Part shown: positions 27,441-36,800 of the stretch, piece after piece
Position numbering within the stretch: the first letter of the stretch is position 1
How the letters are laid out: each line of letters starts with the position of its first letter
Position numbers and translations under genes: made by a program
Notes under the pieces: generated by a model
Told to the model about the DNA's origin: nothing
Databases searched by the model: none
The model's input: only the letters and a program-made list of their open reading frames with translations
Origin: Streptomyces sp. V4I8
GTDB taxonomy: Bacteria; Actinomycetota; Actinomycetes; Streptomycetales; Streptomycetaceae
Assembly (NCBI RefSeq): GCF_041261225.1
Contig: NZ_JBGCCN010000002.1
Span: forward strand, 310,001 to 374,000
DNA: 64,000 nucleotides
Direction of reading: 5' to 3'

Positions 27441-27467
27441 GTGAACACCATCGTCGCCCACACGCAT
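27441..27467 (+). pseudogene. IS110 transposase, piece 1 (first nine codons)
   Basis: GTG 27441 follows GGAGAGG and reads MNTIVAHTH. Joining it to GCG at 30133 gives MNTIVAHTHAFVIGVDTH, the typical IS110 N-terminus with its first catalytic Asp. The IS630 element interrupts directly after this piece. Confidence 0.7.
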
Positions 27468-27493
27468 CTGAGGTCTTCTCTTCGGGGTGACGG

Positions 27494-27772
27494 TCATGGT
27501 GGAGCGAGGATCAGTCCGGTCTCGGCGATGAAGCCGTCGAGGAGGTGGGGCCGGTACTGCATTTTCTTCAGCCGGGTCCGGGTGTGTGCGGCGAGCTGGT
27601 CGGTGGTGCCGGCGGCCAGGTTGGCCAGCGATTTCTTCAAGTGGGCCCACACCCCTTCTGCCGGGTTCAAGTCTGGCGCGTATGCGGGGAGGCGGAAGAC
27701 GGTCAGCCAGTCCTTGCGGTCCGTCAGCAGTTCACGCATCACGGTGTCCTTGTGCTGGTGGAGTGAGGTTGT
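27494..27772 (-). pseudogene. IS630 transposase, C-terminal part
   Basis: The frame gives MRELLTDRKDWLTVFRLPAY, then APDLNPAEGVWAHLKKSL with the catalytic Glu, and a normal end (MQYRPHLLDGFIAETGL). Its N-terminal part lies beyond the IS256 element at 29263-30085. Confidence 0.75.
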
Positions 27773-27777
27773 CAATT

Positions 27778-29262
27778 CCTTTGTGTATGTAGAGGTGTCT
27801 GGCCTTGCTGGTCGGGCCTGCGGGTTGGCTACTGTCGGTGATCTTGCTGGGGTCAGAGGGGGAGGCGGTCGGGGAAGGCGGGCATGAAGTGGTTCATGGC
27901 GCGTTTCCAGCCGAGGGTGCCGGTGCCGCGGACGCGGCCTTTGGGGATGGGACCGTCGCCGTCGATGTGGCGGCCTTGGATGCGGCGGATGCCGAGGTAG
28001 AGGAGTTTGACGGCGGCGTCGTCGCTGGGGAAGTGGCCGCGCGTCTTGGTGATCTTGCGGAGCTGGTAGTTCAGGGATTCGATGGCGTTGGTCGTGTATA
28101 TGACCCTGCGTATCTCGTGGTCGAAGGCGAGGAAGGGGATGAATTCTTCCCAGGCCCGTTCCCAACTGGCAATCAGGCCAGGGTAGTTCTTGCCGTAGTT
28201 TGACCGGAGCTCGTCCAGCGCGGTCAGTGCCTCGGATTCGGTGGCGGCGGTGTAGATCGGTTTGAGGGCGGCGGTCACCTGCTTGCGGTCACCGTGCGAC
28301 ACGTATTTCATCGAGCTGCGGATCAAGTGGGTCACGCAGGTCTGGACCAGGGCTTTCTCCCAGACTGTGGTGATGGCGTCGGGCAGGCCTGCCAGCCCGT
28401 CGCAGCACACGATCAGGACGTCGCGCAGGCCGCGGTTCTTCAGCTGGGTGAGCACGTTCAGCCAGAATTTCGAGCCCTCGCTGTCCTGCAGCCAGATGCC
28501 CAGTACGTTCTTGATGCCGTCCACGTCGACGCCGATCACCAGGTGGGCGGACTTGTTGGTGACCATGCCGCTGTCGCGGACCTTCACGGTCAGCGCGTCG
28601 ATGTAGAGGATGGGGTAGACGTCGTCAACGGCCCGGTTCTGCCAGGCAGTTATCTCGTCCGCGACCACATCGGTGATCCTGGATACCAGGGCCGGGGACA
28701 CCTCGCTGCCGTAGACCTCTTTGAGGTGGGCGGTGATGTCGCGGGTGGTCATGCCACGGGCGTACAGCGACAGCACCATGTCGTCGACCTGGGCCAGACG
28801 CCGTCGGCCCTTGGGTACGATCACTGGCTCGAACTCCGACCGGCGGTCCCTGGGCACGTCCACCGTGACCGGGCCGGCCACCGTGGTGAGCGTCTTGGGG
28901 TAGGAGCCGTTGCGGGCGTTGCCCGAGCCGCGGCCTGCCGGGTCCCCGGCCTCGTAACCGAGATGGTCGGCCATCTCCACCTGCAAAGCCCGCTCCAGCA
29001 CCGCCTTCATCATCTGCTGCAGCAGCCCGCCGGCCCCGTCAATACCGACCCCGGCCGCCTCCGCATCAGCCAGGAGCCGGTCGATCGCCGCCGGCGATAA
29101 AGCCCCCGCCAGCCGCCTCGACGCCTCCTCACGCGGCTCTGCGGACTCGGCGTGCGGGCTGGACTCGTTCATCAGGTCACTCACTGTGCGTCACATTCCT
29201 GGTGTCACCCGGGGCCCGACCAGCACCCAGCAAGATCACCTCTTACACAGAGGAGTAAACAG
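27778..29262 (-). mobile_element. IS256-family element
   Basis: Imperfect inverted ends are visible: TGTGTATGTAGAGGTG at the left (about 27783) and TGTGTAAGAGGTGATC read inward from the right (about 29250). Edges are approximate and I could not find a clean target duplication. It carries one intact transposase gene and splits the IS630 gene. Confidence 0.65.
27853..29184 (-). CDS. IS256-family transposase
   Basis: The 443-residue mutator-type transposase has ILYIDALTVKVRDSG (first Asp), VLIVCCDGLAGLPDAI (second Asp) and YTTNAIESLNYQLRK (Glu). The MTTRDITAHLKEVYG segment is also typical. Length is slightly above average because of a 40-residue N-terminal lead-in. GTG 29184 or ATG 29172 could be the start. 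All catalytic residues are present. Confidence 0.9.
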   Translation of the reverse strand: MSDLMNESSPHAESAEPREEASRRLAGALSPAAIDRLLADAEAAGVGIDGAGGLLQQMMKAVLERALQVEMADHLGYEAGDPAGRGSGNARNGSYPKTLTTVAGPVTVDVPRDRRSEFEPVIVPKGRRRLAQVDDMVLSLYARGMTTRDITAHLKEVYGSEVSPALVSRITDVVADEITAWQNRAVDDVYPILYIDALTVKVRDSGMVTNKSAHLVIGVDVDGIKNVLGIWLQDSEGSKFWLNVLTQLKNRGLRDVLIVCCDGLAGLPDAITTVWEKALVQTCVTHLIRSSMKYVSHGDRKQVTAALKPIYTAATESEALTALDELRSNYGKNYPGLIASWERAWEEFIPFLAFDHEIRRVIYTTNAIESLNYQLRKITKTRGHFPSDDAAVKLLYLGIRRIQGRHIDGDGPIPKGRVRGTGTLGWKRAMNHFMPAFPDRLPL

Positions 29263-30085
29263 CCTCGGTGGATGTCCCACACCAGCACGATCTTCGAGCC
29301 CAGCTGCTGGTGCGCGGCGTCCAGCAAGGCTGCGAAGTCCTTCTCCTTGAACCCCTTCTTCTCACTCTTGCGGCCGTGGTTGACGAGCATCCTGAAGACC
29401 AGGCGGGTCCGTGTGCCGGGCCGGGGGCACACCATGCCGGCGACCGAGACGCGGCCGGAGCCCTTCCCGCTGACCTTCACGACCGGAGAGCGGCCGCGCA
29501 TCGACCAGGTGCGGGCCTTCGGCGGCCGCAGGCTCTGCCCCGACTCGTCCTCGAAGCACAGCCACGCGTTCTGGTCCCTCACCGTCTTTCCACGCGCGGC
29601 CAGACCTCCCGCACCCAGGTTGCCACCGCGGTCTCGTCCCGTTCGGCAGCACGGTGGACCGGGACCTGCACCGAGAATCCCATCTGGTGGAGGATCCTCC
29701 AGATCTGTGCGTCGCTGAAGCGGACATGGAAACGCCGCGCGACCAGGACCGCTACCCGCGCTGTCGTCCACCGCTGGTCCTCCGTCCAGCCGTACGCGGC
29801 CGGCCCCTGTTCCAGAGCCTGGGCCAGCCATGCCCGCCAGGCGGGTTTCATCCGCGACGGCCAGCCCGAAGGCCCCTTCGAACGCAGCGACGCCACACCG
29901 CCCTTCTGCCACAGGGCATACCAGGCATAGGCCGACTTCCGTGACACCCGTAACTGTCTGGCCACCACGGGAGGCGGAACCTGCTGAGCAAACAACTCAG
30001 CAGCCTCAAAACGAACTTGCTCTCTCACGGCCCGTTGCTTCGGAGTCAGGCCACCCCCATCGGAATACCGCACAACTACCGGCAT
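29263..30085 (-). pseudogene. IS630 transposase, N-terminal and central part
   Basis: ATG 30085 starts MPVVVRYSDGGGLTPKQRAV, with an HTH (VVARQLRVSRKSAYAWYALW). This frame ends after EVWPRVERR. The next frame continues AWLCFEDESGQSLRPPKART (first Asp) and KIVLVWD (second Asp) until the IS256 element. The shift near 29585 may be a mutation or programmed frameshifting. Confidence 0.7.
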
Positions 30086-30132
30086 ACACCCAAAGACTGA
30101 TCCACCGTCACCCCGAACAGAAGACCTCAGAT

Positions 30133-30455
30133 GCGTTCGTCATCGGCGTCGACACCCACGCCAAAACGCACACTTACGCCGTGCTCGCCGCCAACGGTGA
30201 ACACCTGGGCACGGAGGCATTCCCCAACACCCACGCCGGCCGAGCCCGAGCCATCAACTGGGCCGGACGTCGCACCGACGGGGATCTCAATACTCTGTGG
30301 GTCATCGAGGGTGTGGGCAGCTACGGAGCCCAGATCGCCCGCCAGACGGCACGCGCAGGCTACCGCGTGGTTGAAGCCGCCAGAATGGGCCGCGCCAGCC
30401 GCCGCGGCATGGGCAAATCCGACCCGATCGACGCCCGGCGCATAGCCGCAGCAGT
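30133..30455 (+). pseudogene. IS110 transposase, piece 2
   Basis: The frame reads AFVIGVDTHAKTHTYAVLAA and runs to MGKSDPIDARRIAAAV, which holds the DEDD-type acidic residues of the IS110 N-terminal domain. It breaks at the IS5-type element inserted after AGT (30453-30455). Confidence 0.8.
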
Positions 30456-31334
30456 GAGCATTTTCAGCGGTAGCTCTCCAGGGTGAGGACGGCTCGTGCG
30501 GCGGTGGTGAGCCAGGTGGGGCTGCAGCGGGCGCGGCGGAAGATCCGCCAGGTCTTGAGCCGGGCCATGCCGCGTTCGACGGGGTAGCGCAGCCGGGTGT
30601 GGGCTCTGTTCAACGCCCGCTGCCGGAGGGTGAGTTCTTGACGGGGACGGCGGCGGTTCGGGACAGCGAAGGTTCCGCCGGCACCGAGGTAGCCCAGGTC
30701 CGCCAGGACCGGGATGCCGAGGCGGGCACACGTGTTCACGATCCGGTGTGTGCGGGCCGCGGTGAGGTCGTGGGTGCGGCCGGGTAGTGCCCGGGAGATC
30801 CACAGGATCCGGCCCGCGGGATCGGTGACGACCTGCAGGTTCACGCCGTGGCGGCGGTGTTTCCCGGAGTAGTCGGCGCGGCTGTCACCGACCCGGTCGC
30901 ACTCCGTCAAGGTGCCGTCCACCAGCACGTACTGCGCCCGGGCCTTTGCCTCACGCAGGGCCCTGGTCAGGCCCGGAGCGCGACGGGCCAGCAGTGTGAC
31001 GACGGAGCGGACATAGGCGTGGGCGGTGCCGACGCTGATCCGGAACCCGGCCGCGATCTGGGCGAGGGTGAGGTGCTGCTTGAGGTACACGAGTGCGACC
31101 AGCGCACGCCCCGACGGGCGGAGCTTGCACCGGCGGTCACCCTCCCGGAGGACGATCAGCATCGTGACCGTCTCCACGAGTGCGTGCGGCAGGTCCAGTG
31201 CGGCAGGATACGTAACCAACGGAGCCCCCAGGCTGAAGAGTCGAGACGTCAAGCACCTCGCTCAACTGCCCAGGGGCTCCGCCCGTTTCGTCTTCCCACC
31301 CATCACCCGATCGGCTGCCGAGCTGAAAAGGCTC
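30456..31334 (-). mobile_element. IS5-type element, copy 1 (879 bp)
   Basis: The element opens GAGCATTTTCAGC and closes GCTGAAAAGGCTC, an imperfect inverted repeat, with AGT on both sides (30453-30455 and 31335-31337). A second 879-bp copy lies at 51245-52123 with target CTT. Few differences are visible between them. Confidence 0.85.
30464..31252 (-). CDS. IS5-type transposase (copy 1)
   Basis: The 262-residue protein has an HTH_Tnp_4-like N-terminal part (LAQIAAGFRISVGTAHAYV) and a DDE_4 core: VLVDGTLTECDRVGDSRADY, ALPGRTHDLTAARTHRI, VLADLGYLGAG and RYPVERGMARLKTWRIF. A non-ATG start at 31252 is likely. It differs from copy 2 at only about four residues. Confidence 0.88.
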   Translation of the reverse strand: MTSRLFSLGAPLVTYPAALDLPHALVETVTMLIVLREGDRRCKLRPSGRALVALVYLKQHLTLAQIAAGFRISVGTAHAYVRSVVTLLARRAPGLTRALREAKARAQYVLVDGTLTECDRVGDSRADYSGKHRRHGVNLQVVTDPAGRILWISRALPGRTHDLTAARTHRIVNTCARLGIPVLADLGYLGAGGTFAVPNRRRPRQELTLRQRALNRAHTRLRYPVERGMARLKTWRIFRRARCSPTWLTTAARAVLTLESYR

Positions 31335-31337
31335 AGT

Positions 31338-32064
31338 GCTTCCACTCCCCGAAGAACAGCTGCGCACCCCGCGGATGGACGAAGGGGTGCGGGCGGCAGC
31401 ACAGATCCTCCTCACCTCCCGGGACGAGCTCACCAGCGAGCGGACCAGGGCCGTGAACGCCTTGACTGCCCTCGTGCGCATCGCCGACCTCGGCATCGAC
31501 GCCCGTCGTCCCCTCGGCGCCAGGCAGATCGGCGAAATCGCCCGCTGGCGCCCCCGCGAGGAGGGCCTCGCCACCACGACAGCCCGCACCGAGGCCGTCC
31601 GGCTCGCCAAAAGGATCCTCGCCCTTGACACCGAAATCACGGACAACATGAACCGGATAGGCGAACTCGTCGACGCCAGCCCTGCCGCCGGCCTCCCCGA
31701 GGAAACCGGAATCGGCCCCATCACCGCCGCCACCGTCCTCGTCGCCTGGTCCCACCCGGGACGGGTACGCGACGAGGCCGCGTTCGCCGCCCTCGCCGGA
31801 GTAAGCCCCATCCCCGCCTCCTCGGGCAACACCACGCGCCACCGCCTCAATCGCGGCGGCGATAGGCGGCTCAACCGCGCCCTGAACGTCATCGCCATGG
31901 TCCGCATGGTGCATCACCCGCAAACCCGCTCCTACGTTGACCGACGACGCACCGAAGGCAAGACAGACCGCGAGATCCGCCGCTGCCTCAAGCGCTACCT
32001 CGCCCGACGCCTCTACCGCCACCTCAACGCCGCCGCGGCGAACATAGGGGTTGACGGGACATAG
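31338..32064 (+). pseudogene. IS110 transposase, piece 3 (C-terminal half)
   Basis: After the insertion the frame continues LPLPEEQLRTPRMDEGV and later has GLPEETGIGPITAATVLVAW and FAALAGVSPIPASSGNTTRH, the Transposase_20 domain with its conserved serine. The C-terminus is intact. Joined to pieces 1 and 2 it gives a full-length protein. Confidence 0.8.
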
Positions 32065-32076
32065 AAGCTTCATAGG

Positions 32077-32295
32077 AGCGTCAACGCCGTCAGCGAGGCG
32101 TTCAACAGCGTCCTCAAGGTCGAATACGTCCACCGGCACACCTTCGCCACCCGCGCCGAGGCCCGGCTGAAGATCGCCACGTGGATCACCGGCTTCTACA
32201 ACACCCATCGGCTACACAGCAGGTGCGGGTACCACAGCCCGATCGACTACGAACACGACCACCGAGCCAACTCCGCCCTGGAGCTGGCCGCTTAG
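32077..32295 (+). pseudogene. IS3-family transposase, C-terminal fragment
   Basis: The frame reads NAVSEAFNSVLKVEYVHRHT, then ARLKIATWITGFYNTHRLHS and YHSPIDYEHDH, the last third of an IS3 OrfB including the catalytic Glu region. The upstream part is replaced by IS110. It marks the left boundary of the five-gene cluster. Confidence 0.75.
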
Positions 32296-32567
32296 AAGAA
32301 CTCCACACATCGAGGGGATTGGCACTGTCGAAGAGTGCGTACGCGATCGGCCACCGTACCGAGTCCTGGGGAGCCAGTGAGGTGAGCGCGAACAGGCGAG
32401 GACTGGGTGGTGTCGGCAGTGCCAGGACCGAGAGGTGATTCCGCGCAATTGCTCCCCTGCTGCTCGATATTGGTATGGGTACGGACTACGCTCTCAACGA
32501 CCTGATTCGCTCCGACTGCCAGGCAAGGACGCCTGATGGCCGAACACATCCTCGTGAGAGCGGGCCC

Positions 32568-33827
32568 ATGACGGTCCGCAGGGTTGAAAGCCGGCTGCCG
32601 CCCGGGTTAAGCGCGGGCGATCTCGGGCAGGCGTCGGGCGAGGTGCTCGGGCCGTCGGGGGAGCGGTTCGTGCTGGTCTCCTACCTTGAGTCGCCGGTGC
32701 CGGAGCAGACCAGGCTGGACTACGTGCTGTTCGCCTTGCCGCCCGCCGGGTCGAACGAGAACCTGTGGCTGGACTATGTCGAGATCGACGAATACCGCTG
32801 GGAGGTCACCTCACCGACCGATCCACAGTTCGCCCCGATTCTGAGCGTCGGGGACACCGGGTGCTTCTGGTGGGAGGGGCAGCGGCCGTCCCACCAATAT
32901 GTCATCACCGTCACACCTCGGTTGAAGGGCGCGATTCTGGCCACGGTCCAGCTGACCCAGGGCACCCGGGAGCGGGAGCCTCGGCTCGAGGCCAAACTGG
33001 CGCGCAAGCGCAAGGACCCCGGCGAACCGGACTCTCAGCGGGAGCTCATCAATGACTTCGGGGACTTCGTCCGTACAGCTGCTGCAGCGACGGGGACCAA
33101 CGGGATTCCGGCACGGGCGCTCGCGGCGATCCTCTACATGGAGCTCAATGCCCGCCCGAAGGACGGCACCCGGCGAGCCGACATGTATCGGCGGCGATCC
33201 AGGATCAACCGGACGCCCACCTGGGTGGAGTGGACCTCGGCGGAGGTGCGGCAACATTTCAATCAGTCGCAGAAGCTGGTCCACCTGGCCACCGACTTCT
33301 ACCCGCTGACCGAGATCAGGTGTATCGAGATCGCGCTGGGCGGGGATATGTTCGACGACACGGTGGGACCCCGGGTCACCCTTTTCGGTGGCAAGACGCT
33401 CGGAGTCGGGCAGATCGGCCTGTCCACGGCGGCCATGGTGATCGGCGCGGCGCCCTGGGTCGAGGGCACCCCCGGCAAGCTGAGCGAGGCACACGGCAAG
33501 GTCGACCAGAACTGGCGGGTCATACCGCTGCTGGCCAAAGTCGGGATCTTCAACCGCCTGCGCTTCCCTAAGGCCAACATCACGCTCACCGCTCAGCTAC
33601 TCGACCGCCTGAAGAACCGGGCGAACCGCTACCCGACTACCGGCGCCGCCGCCTTCTGGCAGGACGAATTCGCGGTTTCCCTGCTGGCCACCGAGTACAA
33701 CCACGGCCCGACCAACTCCGCCCTCGCCGACGCCCGCCTGCCTCCGGGCCGCGACGAGAACTGGCGCCGCGCTATCCGATTCGTTAAACCGAGCTACCCG
33801 ATCTACCCCGAACTCTTCTTTCCCTGA
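32568..33827 (+). CDS. Cluster gene 1: lysozyme-like (SLT-fold) protein
   Basis: ATG 32568 gives 419 residues. Residues 1-140 look beta-rich (RFVLVSYLE, LDYVEIDEYRWEVTSPT, HQYVITVTP). A charged linker (AKLARKRKDPGEPDSQRE) leads to a helical domain with three motifs of the lytic transglycosylase fold: ALAAILYMELNARP with a candidate catalytic Glu at 192, LGVGQIGLSTAAMV at about 278-291, and LLATEYNHGP at about 372-381. No signal peptide is seen, so delivery or a role in an assembled particle is likelier than simple secretion. The start is uncertain. It leads a five-gene co-directional run, with the next gene 39 bases on. The fold assignment is by motif only. Confidence 0.6.
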   Translation: MTVRRVESRLPPGLSAGDLGQASGEVLGPSGERFVLVSYLESPVPEQTRLDYVLFALPPAGSNENLWLDYVEIDEYRWEVTSPTDPQFAPILSVGDTGCFWWEGQRPSHQYVITVTPRLKGAILATVQLTQGTREREPRLEAKLARKRKDPGEPDSQRELINDFGDFVRTAAAATGTNGIPARALAAILYMELNARPKDGTRRADMYRRRSRINRTPTWVEWTSAEVRQHFNQSQKLVHLATDFYPLTEIRCIEIALGGDMFDDTVGPRVTLFGGKTLGVGQIGLSTAAMVIGAAPWVEGTPGKLSEAHGKVDQNWRVIPLLAKVGIFNRLRFPKANITLTAQLLDRLKNRANRYPTTGAAAFWQDEFAVSLLATEYNHGPTNSALADARLPPGRDENWRRAIRFVKPSYPIYPELFFP

Positions 33828-33866
33828 CCCAAGCCCAACCGGTCCAAGCTGACTTGTGGAGGCACG

Positions 33867-36800
33867 ATGACCGAGCCAGCACCGTCGCTTCAGGTTGCGC
33901 TGACCACTGAGCTGGGGCTGTTGCTCGCGCCGCTGGCCGATCTGGCTGAACCGGGCGAGTTGCGGACGCTGATCGGGGAGTTGGGGTTTGCGCTGCCCGC
34001 CACTGCCGAGTTTCCGCAGTTGTTCGCCGATCTGGCGACGGCCGCGCAGGGCATGGTGACCGCACTGGTCGAGCTGGCCGAAGCCAACGAGGAGCAGCGG
34101 ATCGAACGTCTGGGCACCGCGCTGACCTCGGTCAGAACCCTCCTCGACCTGGCCGAGAGCGTCGGTACAAGGGCACATGACGCGCTGACCGGGTTCCCGG
34201 ACTTCCTGGCGCACAGCGGTCTGGCCGAGGAGTTGCCACGCCGGTTGCTGGACCGCCTAATTGTGCGCTACCTGCGGGACGAGCAGCCGATGGTCTACAG
34301 CCTGGTGCTGCTGACCGGACTGGTCGAGTGGCGGAACCTGCCCGAAGACCCGGCCGCGCACCGGCTCGCGGTCATCCTGGCGACGGTCCGGTGGGAGCGG
34401 CTCGGGCAGCTGTTCACGGCGCCCGGTGACCTGGCCGAGGAGGTGCTCGGCTGGCGCACCGGGTTCAAGATCGCCCCGTTCATCGCGGCGGTCGGCCTGC
34501 TGTTCGATCAGCTCGGCTTCGACGTCGGTGAGCACCCGCAGGATCCCGCGATCCAGGCTGCGCTCGGCCGTCCGCCTGGCGTGCACGAGCTGCTGATCCC
34601 GCTGTGCGCCGAAGGCGCCGCGGAAGCCGGGCTGCGGTTGTCCGAGGTGCCCGCGAACGGTTCGCGCCTGGCCGGGATCGGGCTATTCCCATACGTGATC
34701 GGCACTCTGGGCGAGGAGGCCGCGACCGCGGACGGCCTCGCCGTCGAGGTGCGGGCGACTGGGCTGCTGGACGGCGGGGTCGCACTGCTGATCCGCCCGC
34801 CAGGCGACGTCGAGGTCACGGCCGACCTGGTCGGCGGGACGAGCGCGGCGGCCGAGGCCAAGGTACGGGTGAGGTGGAGCGCGGCGGGGCGGCCGATCCA
34901 CCTGTTCGGCGCGGCCGCTGGATCCAACGCCACCGCTAAAGGGCTCGCTGTCTCGCTCGTCGCCCGTACGGCACTGCGGGACGGCAAACTCAGCGGCGAA
35001 GCGGCGGTCGAGGCCGAGATCGTCGACCTGCGGATCGTGCTGGCTCTCGGTGGCGCCGACAGCTTTCTCAGCAAGATCCTGCCTGCTGAAGGGCTGTCGG
35101 CCACGGTCACCGCCGGGCTCGGGCTGTCCACCAGGAACGGGATCTACCTCATCGGAAGCGGATCCTTCGAAGTCACGCTGCCGGTGCACGTCTCGCTCGC
35201 GGGTGTCGTCACAATCGAGCACATCCATTTGGGGCTTCGCGTGGCGGGCGGCAAGCTGGTCCTGGACATCTCGGCATCGGCTACGGCCGCGCTCGGGCCG
35301 ATCGCCGCGTCGGTGGAGCGGGTCGGGTTCACCGGCACGGCCGCACTGCCCACCGGCTCGGGGCTGGGCCGCGCGGAACTCGCCTTCAAACCGCCCAAGG
35401 GGGTCGGCCTGGCGATCTCGGCTGGGCCGGTGTCCGGCGGCGGTTACCTGTTCCTCGATCCGGACAAGGGCGAGTACGCGGGTGTGCTCGAACTGTCGGT
35501 CAACATTCTCAGCCTCAAAGCGATCGGCCTGCTGACCACCCGGCTGCCCGATGGGCGGCCGGGGTTCTCGCTGCTGCTGATCATCACGGCCGAGTTCCCG
35601 CCGATTCAGCTAGGGTTCGGGTTCGCCTTACTCGGGGTCGGCGGGCTGCTCGGGGTCAACCGCACAGTCGCGCTCGACCCGCTGCGCGATGGGGTGCGGA
35701 CCCGGGCGCTGGACGCCGTGCTGTTCCCGAAGAACCCGGTGGCCAACGCCACCCAGCTGCTGGGCGCGCTGCGGGCGCTGTTCCCGCCGGCCGAGGGCCG
35801 GTACACGTTCGGGCCGATGGTCAAGATCGGGTGGGGTCCGGGGCCGCTGCTGGAGATCGAGCTGGCGCTGATCCTCGAGCTGCCGATGCCGTTGCGGCTG
35901 ATCGTGGCAGGGCGAATGCGGGTACGGCTGCCGGATGAGAACGCGCCGGTCGTGGTGCTGCGGCTGGACGTGGTCGGGATCCTAGACATGGATCGAGGTG
36001 AGGTGTCGATCGACGCGTCGCTAGTCGACTCGCGGATCGCCGCGTTCACCATCAGTGGGGACATGGCCATGCGGGTCGGTTGGAAGGGGAACACCCAGTT
36101 CGCACTGGCCGTCGGTGGATTCCACCCTCGGTTCACGCCGCCGCCCGGGTTTCCGGCACTGCGGCGGCTGGCGATCAGCCTGGGCGATGGCGACAACCCG
36201 CGGATCAGGCTGGAGGCGTATCTCGCGATCACCTCGAACACCGTGCAGTTCGGGGCGCGGCTCGACCTGTACGTGGAGGCGGGGCCATTCAACGTCACCG
36301 CTTATGCCGGGCTTGACGCGCTCGTCCAATTCAGCCCGTTCCATTTCGTGGTGACGCTCAGTCTGGGCATCGACGTGTCGTGGGGGCGGACGCCGATCCT
36401 GCACGCGCAGCTGGAGGCCAACCTGGAGGGGCCCTCACCGTGGCATGTGTACGGGTTCCTCGAATTCGCCATCCTGTTCATCAAGGCGCGGATCGACGTC
36501 GACCTGACAATCGGCGAAGCGGTGGCCGAGCCGCCGCCGAGGGTGAACCTGGTCTCGGTGCTGCGCCCGGCCGTCGAGGCCGATGACGCATGGGCGGTCC
36601 AGCCGTCCCCCGCCGGGGCGAGCGGCGTGACCCTGCGCGCCGCCGGGACCGGCGCGGCCGAGCGCCTCGTGATGAGCCCGTTCGGGCAGTTCACCGTGCG
36701 CCAGCGGGCGTTGCCGTTGGCCACCACCATCACCCGGTACGGCGCAGCGGTCCCGGAACCCAGTACGCCTGATCGGTTCGAGGTCCGTGCGATATCTGTG

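Larger units (their letters stand above)
27468..30130 (-). mobile_element. IS630-family element (interrupted by IS256)
   Basis: The ends are a long inverted repeat opening CTGAGGTCTTCTCTTCGGGG at 27468, whose complement closes at 30130 with one internal difference. The element is flanked by AT (27466-27467 and 30131-30132). Its transposase is read on the minus strand and is split by the IS256 element at about 27778-29262. Confidence 0.75.
27247..32064 (+). mobile_element. IS110-family element (nested host of three other IS)
   Basis: The IS110 unit starts near 27247 (left edge approximate) and its transposase ends at 32064. Its gene is split by IS630 (27468-30130, itself split by IS256) and by an IS5-type element (30456-31334). 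The three gene pieces, 27441-27467, 30133-30455 and 31338-32064, add up to 1077 bases, an uninterrupted 358-residue frame. Confidence 0.75.
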
